Source: an uncultured Eubacteriales bacterium
Lineage (GTDB): Bacteria; Bacillota; Clostridia; Oscillospirales; Acutalibacteraceae
DNA length: 64,000 bases
Assembly (NCBI GenBank): GCA_934643185.1
Contig: CAKUBN010000006.1
Location: 3,885-67,884 of the forward strand
Direction: 5' to 3'
Numbering within the stretch: position 1 is the stretch's first letter; each line of letters opens with the position of its first letter. Below are positions 17,041 to 26,852 of this stretch, piece after piece. Below the pieces are notes generated by a model that saw only the letters and a program-made list of their open reading frames with translations, was not told the origin of the DNA and searched no databases. A program made the position numbers and the translations under genes.

Positions 17041-17588
17041 TACAACTCTTTTACCATGTAGTATTCGCCGCGCGTGGTGCCGTCTTTGTAGCGCATAGCA
17101 TTTGGTAAAAAGCCATATTCTTTAAAACCGAGACTTTCATAAACGTGTTTTGCGCGTTCGTTGCCTTCGATCACGCCGAGTTCTGCCTGCGTGTAACCAC
17201 ACTGCACAGCAAGTTCAATTAGCGTGTTTAATAATATACGCCCAAGTCCTAAATTGCAATACTTTTCATACAGTGCGATAGCGACGGAACAGCGGTGCTT
17301 TACGCGGCGTTTGTCGCCGTGTGACGCCAACGCACAGTTGCCCGCAAGCTCACCGTTTACATAAGCGACGAGCATGATCTCGTTCGGGCTGTCTATTTTG
17401 CTTTGCAAAATCGTGCGTTCCTGCTCTACGGTGAAATTCACCTCGTCCGGTTCGCGCAGCAAGAAGGGGGATTCGCCTGAAACTGTGCGCAGGTATTCGA
17501 TCAGCTGCTCGGCGTCTTCTGGGCGCGCATTGCGTACGACGGCGGTGCACCCGTTTTTCAGTTTCACTTCGGTTTCTGCATAGATCAT
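17040..17588 (-). CDS. GNAT family N-acetyltransferase
   Basis: 182 residues with the acetyl-CoA motif KYCNLGLGRILL and C-terminal AKHVYESLGFKEYGFLPNAMRY, resembling a RimJ/RimL or small-molecule acetyltransferase. AAGGAG precedes the ATG by 9 bases. It stands 31 bases upstream of the NUDIX gene with its own promoter at 17666-17693, so the two form a small leftward operon against the general direction of this arm. Confidence 0.85.
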   Translation of the reverse strand: MIYAETEVKLKNGCTAVVRNARPEDAEQLIEYLRTVSGESPFLLREPDEVNFTVEQERTILQSKIDSPNEIMLVAYVNGELAGNCALASHGDKRRVKHRCSVAIALYEKYCNLGLGRILLNTLIELAVQCGYTQAELGVIEGNERAKHVYESLGFKEYGFLPNAMRYKDGTTRGEYYMVKEL

Positions 17589-17665
17589 GTTCTTTCGCTC
17601 CTTTTCTTTAAAAATAGTGGAAATGCGCGCTTTTTCGGCACATTTCCCTTTTATATATTTTCATT

Positions 17666-17693
17666 ATTATAGCACTGCGTTTGAAAAAAGCAA
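17666..17693 (-). promoter_or_regulatory. Promoter of the GNAT-NUDIX pair
   Basis: On the minus strand TTGCTT (17693-17688), a 16-base spacer and TATAAT (17671-17666). Confidence 0.7.
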
Positions 17694-17827
17694 GAAAAAC
17701 TTTTTGCACGCTGACACATTGCGGCAAAATCTGCCTTTGCGTTGTGATAAGCTATGTCCTGTAAAGAGGACAAACCTTCAAACAGAACAACTTCTTTATA
17801 ATGAATTTTGAGCAGGAGGTGCGGCGT

Positions 17828-18631
17828 ATGGCATTTACAGAAAAGAAAAAGCTTTTGGAACTTTCCCCGGATAGAATCGTGCCAAACCCCGCACAGCCAA
17901 GGCTTGATTTTCCACAGGACGAGCTTTTGCAGCTTGCAGAAAGCATCCGCCAAAACGGCGTTTTGCAGCCGATCCTTGTGCGCAGAGACCGCGACCGCTA
18001 TATTTTGGTAGCGGGGGAGCGCCGTTGGCGCGCTGCACGCATGGCGGGGCTCAAAACCATTCCGGCCATTGTGCAGGAGCTTTCTCCGCAGGACGGCGCG
18101 GTGCTGGCACTTATTGAAAACATGCAGCGCAGTGACCTGAACTTTTTTGAGGAGGCCGCGGCGATTTACGCCTTGATGCAGGAGCGTTCCATGACGCAGG
18201 AAGAGGCCGCGCGCAGGCTTGGCATGAGCCAGCCGTCGCTCGCAAATAAAATCCGCTTGCTGCGTCTTTCCGGCGAAGAACAGCGCATAGTGCTGGAAAA
18301 TCACCTGACAGAACGCCATGCACGCGCCTTGCTTAGAGTGGAAGACCCGGAGAAACGCATGGCGGCGTTGAAAGTCGTTGTAGAGCGCAAGATGAACGTG
18401 GCGCAGACAGATGCGTATATCAAATCACTTTTGGAGCAGGAGGGACAGGCGAAGAAGTCGAAAAGAACGTTCATCGCAAAGGACGTTCGCCTGTTCCTCA
18501 ATACGATCGACCATGCTGTGCGCACCATGAAAGAGGCTGGCATCGGCGCGGCTTTTCAGCGCAAGGAGACGGACGAGTATTACGAATGCGTCGTCCGCAT
18601 CCCGAAATCGTCTGCACACAAGGCAAGCTAA
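17828..18631 (+). CDS. noc: Nucleoid occlusion protein Noc (ParB paralogue)
   Basis: 267-residue ParB/Noc family protein from the ATG at 17828 (AGGAGGTG 6 bases upstream). The CTP-binding motif GERRWRAAR and a helix-turn-helix are present. At the four positions that set ParB versus Noc site preference it has Q (MSQPS), K (ANK), R (RLLR) and R (TERHAR): close to the Noc set QKKR, unlike the ParB set RTAG. The C-terminus (DEYYECVVRIPK) is also Noc-like. Only about 11 residues precede the conserved fold, so the long N-terminal membrane-targeting helix of B. subtilis Noc is not obvious. Confidence 0.88.
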   Translation: MAFTEKKKLLELSPDRIVPNPAQPRLDFPQDELLQLAESIRQNGVLQPILVRRDRDRYILVAGERRWRAARMAGLKTIPAIVQELSPQDGAVLALIENMQRSDLNFFEEAAAIYALMQERSMTQEEAARRLGMSQPSLANKIRLLRLSGEEQRIVLENHLTERHARALLRVEDPEKRMAALKVVVERKMNVAQTDAYIKSLLEQEGQAKKSKRTFIAKDVRLFLNTIDHAVRTMKEAGIGAAFQRKETDEYYECVVRIPKSSAHKAS

Positions 18632-18692
18632 AAAGCACGCAAACTTAAATTTGAGTACGAGGTAAACCCATTCCCTTATTCATTTCCCACAA

Positions 18693-18738
18693 CACAGAAG
18701 GATTGTCGGCAAACGCCGGCAGTCCTTCTGTGCTTTTT
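18693..18738 (+). terminator. Terminator after noc
   Basis: An 18-bp stem (CACAGAAGGA.. / ..TCCTTCTGTG) with loop AAAC and T5. It separates noc from parA. Confidence 0.92.
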
Positions 18739-18767
18739 GCGGCTGTTTTTTGCTGCAAATAGCCCCA

Positions 18768-18783
18768 CGTTTCACATGAAACA
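18768..18783. other. parS site 1 in the noc-parA gap
   Basis: CGTTTCACATGAAACA matches the ParB site TGTTTCACRTGAAACA at 15 of 16 positions. Confidence 0.85.
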
Positions 18784-18816
18784 TCAAATTTCGTCGACAC
18801 ACGGCAAAAAGTACGC

Positions 18817-18832
18817 TGTTTCACATGAAACA
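18817..18832. other. parS site 2 in the noc-parA gap
   Basis: TGTTTCACATGAAACA, a full match to the ParB site with A at the variable centre, 49 bases after site 1 and about 90 bases before parA. Confidence 0.9.
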
Positions 18833-18924
18833 TTGCAAAAAAATGAACTTTTCTCTTTATTCCGCGCCGGATATGTGCTACAATATCCTATATAATAGAA
18901 AGAAGAAGGAAAGGAGCGCGGTAC

Positions 18925-19689
18925 ATGAGCAAGGTAATTGCCGTGGCAAACCAAAAAGGCGGCGTGGGTAAGACCACCAGCGCGGTAAATATTGCCGCAT
19001 GGCTCGGCGCAAAAGGGAAAAAGACGCTTTTGGTCGATATTGACCCGCAGGGCAACTCCACAAGCGGCGTGGGTTTTGACCGCCGAACGCTGAAAACGAC
19101 CTCGTATGACATTCTCATCAACGGGGCAAAGGGCGAAGATGCCGTTCTCGAAACGAAATTTGAAAAGCTTTCTGTCATCCCGTCTAAGGCGGATCTGGCC
19201 GCGGCGGAGATCGAGCTTGCAGATTTAAACGGACGCGAATCCGTTTTAAAGAAGGCTTTGGCACCGCTGCGCACAGAATTTGACTATATCATCATCGATT
19301 GCCCGCCGTCGCTGGGGCTTATCACGACGAACGCGCTGAACGCTTCGGACTCCGTTTTGATCCCGGTGCAGTGCGAATATTACGCGCTGGAGGGCCTTTC
19401 ACAGCTGATGAGCTCCGTACAGGCCGTAAAGCGCCGCTACAATGACCGCTTAGAGTTGGAAGGCGTGCTGCTGACGATGTACGACGGCAGACTGAACCTG
19501 ACACAGCAGGTCGTGACGGAGATCAAAAAGTATTTCCCGCGCAAGGTATTTGCAACGGTCATTCCGCGCACGGTGCGTCTTTCCGAGGCGCCAAGCTACG
19601 GGCAGCCGATTTTGTACTACGATAAGTCCAATAAGGGATGCATCGCATACGGCGCGCTTGTGGATGAAATTTTGAAGAAAAACCGCTGA
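18925..19689 (+). CDS. parA: Chromosome partitioning ATPase ParA/Soj
   Basis: 254-residue deviant-Walker ATPase. [12 protein letters not shown] (residues 10-21) carries the signature lysine, [14 protein letters not shown] follows, and IIDCPPSLG is the Walker B region. Soj moves origins with ParB and, in B. subtilis, controls DnaA. AAGGAGCG lies 8 bases before the ATG. parB follows after 79 bases. TACAAT at about 18880 may be its -10, without a clear -35. Confidence 0.95.
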   Translation: MSKVIAVANQKGGVGKTTSAVNIAAWLGAKGKKTLLVDIDPQGNSTSGVGFDRRTLKTTSYDILINGAKGEDAVLETKFEKLSVIPSKADLAAAEIELADLNGRESVLKKALAPLRTEFDYIIIDCPPSLGLITTNALNASDSVLIPVQCEYYALEGLSQLMSSVQAVKRRYNDRLELEGVLLTMYDGRLNLTQQVVTEIKKYFPRKVFATVIPRTVRLSEAPSYGQPILYYDKSNKGCIAYGALVDEILKKNR

Positions 19690-19768
19690 TTTTGGCGGTG
19701 AAAACGGTATTACACGCAAAATCGTGTGGTATCGCATAAATGCGACAAGAAGGAGATGATCTTTCGCA

Positions 19769-20638
19769 ATGGCAAAAAAAGGCGGCCTCGGCAAGGGGCT
19801 GGACGCAATTTTCTATGATAATGCGCGTGAGGACGACACCGGCGCGGTGGAGCTCAGCATAAACGATTTAGAGCCGAACCGCACGCAGCCGCGCCAAAGC
19901 TTTGACGACGGCGCGATGACCGAGCTGGCAGATTCCATTGCGCAGCACGGCGTTTTGCAGCCGATTTTGGTGCGCCCGCTGCTTTCCGGCGGCTATCAGA
20001 TCGTTGCAGGCGAGCGACGTTGGCGTGCCTCCCGCATGGCGGGGCTGACGACGGTGCCGGCGGTTATCCGCGACCTTACGGACAGCGAAGTAATGCAGCT
20101 GGCGCTGATCGAAAATCTGCAGCGCGAGGACCTGAAGCCGCTGGAAGAAGCAAACGGCTACAAAATGCTGATGGATAACTTCGATTTCACGCAGGAGGAG
20201 ATCGCAAAAACGGTGGGGAAATCCCGCCCGGCGATCACGAATGCGCTGCGGCTTTTAAACTTGCCGGAGGACGTGCAGAATATGCTGGAGCGCGGCGAAA
20301 TGACCGCGGGCCACGCCAGAACGCTGCTGAGCTTCAAGAATGAAGACCAGATGAAAACGGCGGCAAGACGCGTCACTATGGAGGGCATCTCTGTGCGCGA
20401 GCTGGAAAAAATGGCGAAGCGCGCAAACGAGGAGAAGCCCGAAAAAACCGATAAGCCCGCAAAGCGCCGCATCCGCTATTACGATGAGGCTGAATTGGCG
20501 CTTAGAGACGTTTTAAACCGCGTGGTGCATATTTCTGGCACAAAGAAAAAAGCAGCGCTGACGATCGAGTTTTACGGCGAGGAAGACCTCAAGAACCTGC
20601 TGTATGAGTTGAAATTGACCGATAAAACGGGCGAATAA
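19769..20638 (+). CDS. parB: Chromosome partitioning protein ParB/Spo0J
   Basis: 289 residues: GKGLDAIF start, CTPase motif GERRWRAS near 85, helix-turn-helix GKSRPAITNALRLL near 150, dimerisation C-terminus. The four specificity positions read R, A, N, G, close to the ParB set RTAG, so it is predicted to bind the parS sites at 18768 and 18817. It differs from the linked Noc at exactly these positions. Confidence 0.95.
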   Translation: MAKKGGLGKGLDAIFYDNAREDDTGAVELSINDLEPNRTQPRQSFDDGAMTELADSIAQHGVLQPILVRPLLSGGYQIVAGERRWRASRMAGLTTVPAVIRDLTDSEVMQLALIENLQREDLKPLEEANGYKMLMDNFDFTQEEIAKTVGKSRPAITNALRLLNLPEDVQNMLERGEMTAGHARTLLSFKNEDQMKTAARRVTMEGISVRELEKMAKRANEEKPEKTDKPAKRRIRYYDEAELALRDVLNRVVHISGTKKKAALTIEFYGEEDLKNLLYELKLTDKTGE

Positions 20639-20660
20639 TCGCAGAGCCAAAGTAAACGGG

Positions 20661-20871
20661 GCTAAAAGTTTTGCTCAAGCTTTTTCAAGAAGCTTAAACC
20701 GAACGCACACGTTCGGTTACAGTTTTCAAAGGTGAAACCTTTGGTCGAGCTCCGCAGAGCTCGAAATACTTTTGCCTAATCAAGAATCAGGATGGGAGAG
20801 CAAATAGTCCGGTGGACTGTTTGCTCGTGGGAGACCCTATTAAGGGGTCTCCCGAAAAGGCAAAGCCTTTT
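20661..20871 (+). repeat. Modular hairpin repeat, copy B
   Basis: Occupies the parB-serS gap. Stems in order: AAGCTT/AAGCTT (20677-20695), an extra ACCGAACG/CGTTCGGT (20698-20717), CAAAGG/CCTTTG (20727-20743), CGAGCTC/GAGCTCG with loop CGCA (20746-20763), core TTTGCCTAATCAAGAATCAG (20771-20790), GAGCAAATAGTCC/GGACTGTTTGCTC (20798-20826), GGGAGACCC/GGGTCTCCC (20829-20853), AAAAGGC/GCCTTTT (20855-20871). A further GTTTCGC/GCGAAAC hairpin lies at 20899-20915. 40 bases from 20727 are identical to copy D. No serS T-box is seen. Confidence 0.85.
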
Positions 20872-20976
20872 AGAATGAAATTAGTTGTGCTTTTTGGAGT
20901 TTCGCGATGCGAAACCAGCCCCAAAACCAAGAAAAACGCTTAAAAAGCCACAAATAACCGAAAGGAATGTTCAAAA

Positions 20977-22263
20977 ATGATCGATATTAAGTTTTTGAGA
21001 GAAAACCCGGACGTTGTCCGCGAGAATATCAAGAAAAAGTTCCAGGACGCAAAGCTTCCGCTCGTCGATGAAGTCATCGAGCTGGACGCTGAAAAGCGCG
21101 CCACACAGCAGAAGGCCGACGGCCTGCGCGCTTCCAGAAATAAGCTCTCCAAGCAGATCGGCGCACTGATGGGCCAGGGCAAGAAGGCCGAGGCCGAGGA
21201 AGTCAAGGCGCAGGTCAAGGCGCAGTCCGATGAGCTGCTTGCCGCGGAAGCGAAGGAAAAAGAGCTCGACGAGAGAATTCTCAAGATCATGATGACGATC
21301 CCGAATATCATCGACGCCAGCGTGCCGGTCGGTAAGGACGACAGCGAAAACGTTGAAGTCGAGCGCTTCGGTGAGCCGGTCGTGCCGGATTTCCCGGTTC
21401 CGTACCACACGGAGATCATGGAAAGCTTCAACGGCATCGATCTGGATGCTGCACGCCGCGTTGCGGGCAACGGCTTCTATTATCTGATGGGCGACATCGC
21501 GCGCCTGCACTCCGCTGTTATCGCCTATGCGCGTGATTTCATGATCGACCGCGGTTTCACGTATGTTATCCCGCCGTATATGATCCGCAGCGACGTCGTC
21601 ACCGGCGTTATGAGCTTTGCAGAAATGGATTCCATGATGTATAAGATCGAGGGCGAAGACCTGTACCTTGTCGGTACCAGCGAGCACTCCATGATCGGCA
21701 AGTTCATCGACCAGATCCTGCCGGAAGCTGAGCTGCCACTCACGCTGACCAGCTATTCTCCGTGCTTCCGTAAGGAAAAAGGCGCACACGGCATTGAGGA
21801 GCGCGGCGTTTACCGCATTCACCAGTTTGAAAAGCAGGAAATGATCGTCGTCTGCAAGCCGGAAGACTCCATGATGTGGTACGACAAGCTCTGGAAGAAC
21901 ACCGTAGACCTGTTCCGCAGCATGGATATTCCGGTCCGCACGCTCGAGTGCTGCTCCGGCGACCTCGCAGACCTGAAGGTCAAGTCCGTGGACGTTGAGG
22001 CTTGGTCTCCGCGTCAGAAGAAGTATTTTGAGGTCGGCAGCTGCTCCAACCTCGGCGACGCACAGGCTCGCCGCCTGCGCATCCGCGTAAACGGCGAAAA
22101 CGGCAAATACCTTGCCCACACGCTGAACAACACGGTCGTTGCACCGCCGCGTATGCTCATCGCGTTCCTTGAGAACAACCTCCAGGCAGACGGCAGCGTC
22201 CGTATTCCGGAAGCTCTGCGTCCGTACATGGGCGGCAAGGAAGTCATCGTCCCGAAGAAATAA
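20977..22263 (+). CDS. serS: Seryl-tRNA synthetase
   Basis: 428-residue class II synthetase. An N-terminal coiled-coil arm (about 30-100, Lys/Glu/Ala-rich), motif 2 SPCFRKEKGAHGIEERGVYR and motif 3 near the C-terminus are present. It charges tRNA-Ser. AAAGGAATG lies upstream. Its position right after parB is also seen in other Clostridia. Confidence 0.96.
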   Translation: MIDIKFLRENPDVVRENIKKKFQDAKLPLVDEVIELDAEKRATQQKADGLRASRNKLSKQIGALMGQGKKAEAEEVKAQVKAQSDELLAAEAKEKELDERILKIMMTIPNIIDASVPVGKDDSENVEVERFGEPVVPDFPVPYHTEIMESFNGIDLDAARRVAGNGFYYLMGDIARLHSAVIAYARDFMIDRGFTYVIPPYMIRSDVVTGVMSFAEMDSMMYKIEGEDLYLVGTSEHSMIGKFIDQILPEAELPLTLTSYSPCFRKEKGAHGIEERGVYRIHQFEKQEMIVVCKPEDSMMWYDKLWKNTVDLFRSMDIPVRTLECCSGDLADLKVKSVDVEAWSPRQKKYFEVGSCSNLGDAQARRLRIRVNGENGKYLAHTLNNTVVAPPRMLIAFLENNLQADGSVRIPEALRPYMGGKEVIVPKK

Positions 22264-22288
22264 ACTTTCCGCAAATTCAATAATGGAT

Positions 22289-22329
22289 AAAAGAGGCACA
22301 TGCAAGGTAAAATGCGTGTGCCTCTTTTG
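22289..22329 (+). terminator. Terminator after serS
   Basis: AAAAGAGGCACATGCA pairs with TGCGTGTGCCTCTTTT across 8 bases; the 3' arm supplies the T tract. Confidence 0.9.
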
Positions 22330-22443
22330 CTGTCTGAATATAGAAATGCTCGCTTTACCCAGTGTGCCGCAAAATAGGTAAAATGATGCAAAACAGGGTA
22401 AAACGACAAGGGTTTCCAAAAGGCGCTCATTTTCGTCATCACC

Positions 22444-22718
22444 ATGTGCAAAACTTTTTCTGCGGATATGTGGAAAACTAATTTTGGGTTAAAAGAAGTG
22501 AAAGAATATTCAACAGCATCGAACGTATGTATAACCGACTGCGGACAGTTTTCGACAGATACGCCCAAAGGTGTCCGCGATACGCGAACAAACGGCCGAA
22601 TTCGAACACGAAAGCGCAGTGTATAAATATACATAAATTTGGAAAAATGTGGTGTGGAAAACTCGGTGGAAAGTGTGGAAAAGCACACGGTATAGTGGAA
22701 AAAACAAAGTTTTTCACA
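22444..22718. promoter_or_regulatory. DnaA-box cluster between serS and the MFS gene
   Basis: TGTGGAAAA, which fits the DnaA box consensus TGTGNAWAA, occurs at 22469-22477, 22653-22661 and 22674-22682, with near matches AGTGGAAAA (22694-22702), TGTGCAAAA (about 22445) and TTTTTCACA (about 22710). The same TGTGGAAAA variant occurs at oriC (5121). The remainder of the 540-base gap up to 22870 holds no supported gene. Confidence 0.6.
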
Positions 22719-22869
22719 AGGTATCGGCCATATATGGAAAGGCAAAATGCTTTACGCATACATTTTTACGACATGTTGCGTGCCGGTGCGCTAAAAAACA
22801 GCGTAAAATGGGTTGGAAGCGTCATTTCGGCATATACAATAAACAGAGATCGGGCGTTTTCAAACAAAA

Positions 22870-22896
22870 CAAAAGGCCCGCCGAAGCGAGCCTTTA
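22870..22896 (-). terminator. Terminator of the MFS gene
   Basis: Read on the minus strand, AAAGGCTCGC, TTCG loop, GCGGGCCTTT, then TTGTTTTG. Confidence 0.85.
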
Positions 22897-22917
22897 AAAG
22901 CACAGGATATTTAAAGA

Positions 22918-24132
22918 TCATGCCGCAGCCGTTTCCTTTTTACCGCGGTGGAAGAGAAAGCTTGCGGCGAAGATCGCGACGGAAACGAGGAATACGCTGG
23001 CCGTCACGCCATAGAACGCCTTGCCGCCGATGGTGTCAAACAGCACGCCGCCAAGCAGATTGCCGAGGATGCCGGAGATCTGCGCCACGGAAATGAACAG
23101 GCTGTGCGCCGTAGCACGCAGCTCAACGGGTGCGAGTTCGTAGATGTAGTTCGTGCCCGTGCCGAGGAATGCGCCGTTGCCAAGGCCGTAAAACGCGGCA
23201 AACACCAGCATGGTCGGCAGCGAATTCACAAGGAAGCAGAAGCAAAGACATTCCGTCGCCATCAAAATCGCAGAAAGCATGATGAGGTATTTCATCTTGA
23301 TACGGCGGCGCAGGCGGCCGATGAAGAACAGGAATGGAATTTCCATCATGGCGCGCACGGAGAGGATAAGACCGAGGTTGACGGTATCAATTTGAATATC
23401 CGCCATGTAGTACGTCAAAAAGTTCGATTCAAATGCCACGGCCATCTGGAAGAAGAACGCGAAAATAAGGAATGCCATGTACGCGTAGTTTTTCAGCAGC
23501 CCGCTTGCACCAGCCGCGCTCTTTTTCACGCGCTTGCCGCTTTGCGGCTCAAAGCAGAAGTACGTCAGTACAATGGCAGGAATCATCACAATGCCCATCA
23601 CCCAGAATGTGGAGGGCACACCGGCTGCCGGAATGAGCGCGTTTACGGTGATGACACCGGCAATGGCGAACAAAAGCGAGCCGCTGCTGCGCACCATGCC
23701 GTAATTCAGGCGGTGCTCTGCGCAGTTGCGCACCGTAAGGTTATCGACAAACGGCGACATCGGTACGCGGAAAAAGTTGATAATCGGGATCAAAATCAAA
23801 AACAGCAGCGTTGAGTACGGCTGCCCCGTGGGGATGAGCGGCACAAAAATAAACAGGCCGCAGCCGAGCGTCAGCGTTAAAATGACGATTTTGCGCACGC
23901 TGCCGATGCGGTCGCTCACCGTGCCCCAAAACGTCATGGCAAAAATGGCGACGGCACAGGCAATGGCGTTTAGTAAGCCAAAATCCGTAGCGGGAAAGCC
24001 AATGCTTTGCAGGTAAACCGTTTGGTAGTTGCCCACCGCCATGGCTGCCCAGAAAATGCCCTGTACGCCGGCAAGGCGCAGCGTTTCCGCCGCCTCCGGA
24101 GAGATGGAGCGCAGTCTGCGAAGCTTGTTCAT
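22918..24132 (-). CDS. MFS transporter
   Basis: 404-residue, 12-segment major facilitator. The start at 24132 (MNKLRRLRSI) follows AAAGGATGG by 8 bases; a longer frame upstream lacks signals. The loop 2-3 motif appears as FWGTVSDRIGSVRKI and its C-half repeat as GRLRRRIKMKYL. The pattern resembles the LacY/nucleoside-symporter side of the superfamily, but the substrate is unknown. It is transcribed against the direction of replication, with its own promoter and terminator. Confidence 0.85.
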   Translation of the reverse strand: MNKLRRLRSISPEAAETLRLAGVQGIFWAAMAVGNYQTVYLQSIGFPATDFGLLNAIACAVAIFAMTFWGTVSDRIGSVRKIVILTLTLGCGLFIFVPLIPTGQPYSTLLFLILIPIINFFRVPMSPFVDNLTVRNCAEHRLNYGMVRSSGSLLFAIAGVITVNALIPAAGVPSTFWVMGIVMIPAIVLTYFCFEPQSGKRVKKSAAGASGLLKNYAYMAFLIFAFFFQMAVAFESNFLTYYMADIQIDTVNLGLILSVRAMMEIPFLFFIGRLRRRIKMKYLIMLSAILMATECLCFCFLVNSLPTMLVFAAFYGLGNGAFLGTGTNYIYELAPVELRATAHSLFISVAQISGILGNLLGGVLFDTIGGKAFYGVTASVFLVSVAIFAASFLFHRGKKETAAA

Positions 24133-24249
24133 GAAAAACCATCCTTTTGGCCAAATGCGGCCGAGTGTAATAGGGAAAGCGCGGAAAATATGCCGTGCGC
24201 GTAAAAAACAGGTCGGGCACGGGAGATATTCGTTTGATATAATAGTTTT

Positions 24250-24278
24250 AGGGTATCTCAAACCGGGCAGAGTGTCAA
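24250..24278 (-). promoter_or_regulatory. MFS gene promoter
   Basis: On the minus strand TTGACA (24278-24273), 17 bases, then TACCCT (24255-24250). The -35 is perfect, the -10 weak. Confidence 0.5.
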
Positions 24279-24568
24279 GAGATTTTGTAATTTCCGTATG
24301 AAGTTTTTTTACAAAGAGAACGCTTTCTAATATATTATAAAGGGGAGTGCCGCCAAAGAGCAAACACACAAAGTATTTAGTCAAGCTTTCTTCGAAAAAA
24401 TTGGGCGAGATATGGAGACGCGTTTTTAGAAGTTCGGTCTGTCAAAACGCCGCAAAAATCGCCCCAAAAACCATAAGTTAGCCATATAAAACTGCTTTTT
24501 GTGGCTTTTCCCCAAAAAGGGCGCGGAACGCTCGGCGGAGTATCTCTGTTTTTTCGCGGACAAAACGG

Positions 24569-24597
24569 TTGAAAATGTACCGCGAAAGTGGTACAAT
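24569..24597 (+). promoter_or_regulatory. guaB promoter
   Basis: TTGAAA (24569-24574), 17 bases, TACAAT (24592-24597), giving an untranslated leader of about 115 bases. The gap 24280-24568 shows no gene. Confidence 0.75.
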
Positions 24598-24611
24598 CTT
24601 ATATCAAATAA

Positions 24612-26198
<1,587 letters not shown>

Positions 26199-26214
26199 TT
26201 TTAAATTTGCATTA

Positions 26215-26258
26215 CGGAACCTCTTCGTCTGCACGGCGAAGGGGTTCTGTTTTGTTTT
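26215..26258 (+). terminator. Terminator after guaB
   Basis: CGGAACCTCTTCG pairs (with G-U pairs) with CGAAGGGGTTCTG, followed by TTTTGTTTT. Confidence 0.85.
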
Positions 26259-26751
26259 CAGCAGTTGCACAAAAACCGGTAAGCATGCATAGTGAAGGAC
26301 ATCTGATGCAAACTAAAGCAAAAATCCGTATTCTATATCGATATTGGAATATCACATACTATTATATATAGGATGGCTTTGCAGCAAAAAACGCATAGAA
26401 AACAGCGCACATAGGGGAGAGGCAGGTGGACAAAACTTCGAAAATGTCCAACATATTTTCCGAGTAAACTGCATTTTTGCGCGTTCTCTTTCAAAAACAG
26501 GAGAAAACTTGTCGAATTTCGCCGTAAAATGCAGGAATTCGGTTTCTATCCGTCGTTCGTGCACAATACGCGGAAACTTGTATTTTTGTAGAGGACATGC
26601 CCCTGACGCGGCTTTTTTTGGCGGATTTTGGGCGGATTTAATTACAAAATTGCAATACTATCATGAAAAACTGCACGGTGTGTATATGCCTCAAGGTCAT
26701 AATTCACAAAAATACACGAAAATTAGGACAGGATTTCCATAGTTTTGCCAC
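26259..26751. other. AT-rich intergenic stretch upstream of oppA, no supported gene
   Basis: About 490 bases. A frame opened by TTG at 26344 (132 codons) lacks a ribosome binding site and protein-like composition. TTGGAA at 26344 with AT-rich DNA downstream might be a second promoter, weakly. No operator palindrome stands out. Confidence 0.5.
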
Positions 26752-26780
26752 TTGCGATTTAGCGCTTTATGCTGTATCAT
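26752..26780 (+). promoter_or_regulatory. oppA promoter
   Basis: TTGCGA (26752-26757), 17 bases, TATCAT (26775-26780), about 70 bases before the oppA start. Confidence 0.65.
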
Positions 26781-26852
26781 GTATGCAATATGAATTTTCT
26801 TTGAACGAAAATTTCATAATTCTATCACCTATCACATTAGGAGGAACAAGAA

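Noticed and set aside
20639..20976. T-box riboswitch upstream of serS
   Set aside because: No T-box TGGN motif, specifier loop or antiterminator was found; the gap is filled by the hairpin repeat.
20971..22419. Long open frame (482 codons) on the minus strand opposite serS
   Set aside because: It mirrors serS codons, lacks a ribosome binding site and family features. The same holds for long antisense frames opposite guaB (24798-26270) and oppA (26871-28562).
26344..26742. 132-codon frame with TTG start upstream of oppA
   Set aside because: No ribosome binding site, no recognisable domain, composition like AT-rich non-coding DNA.
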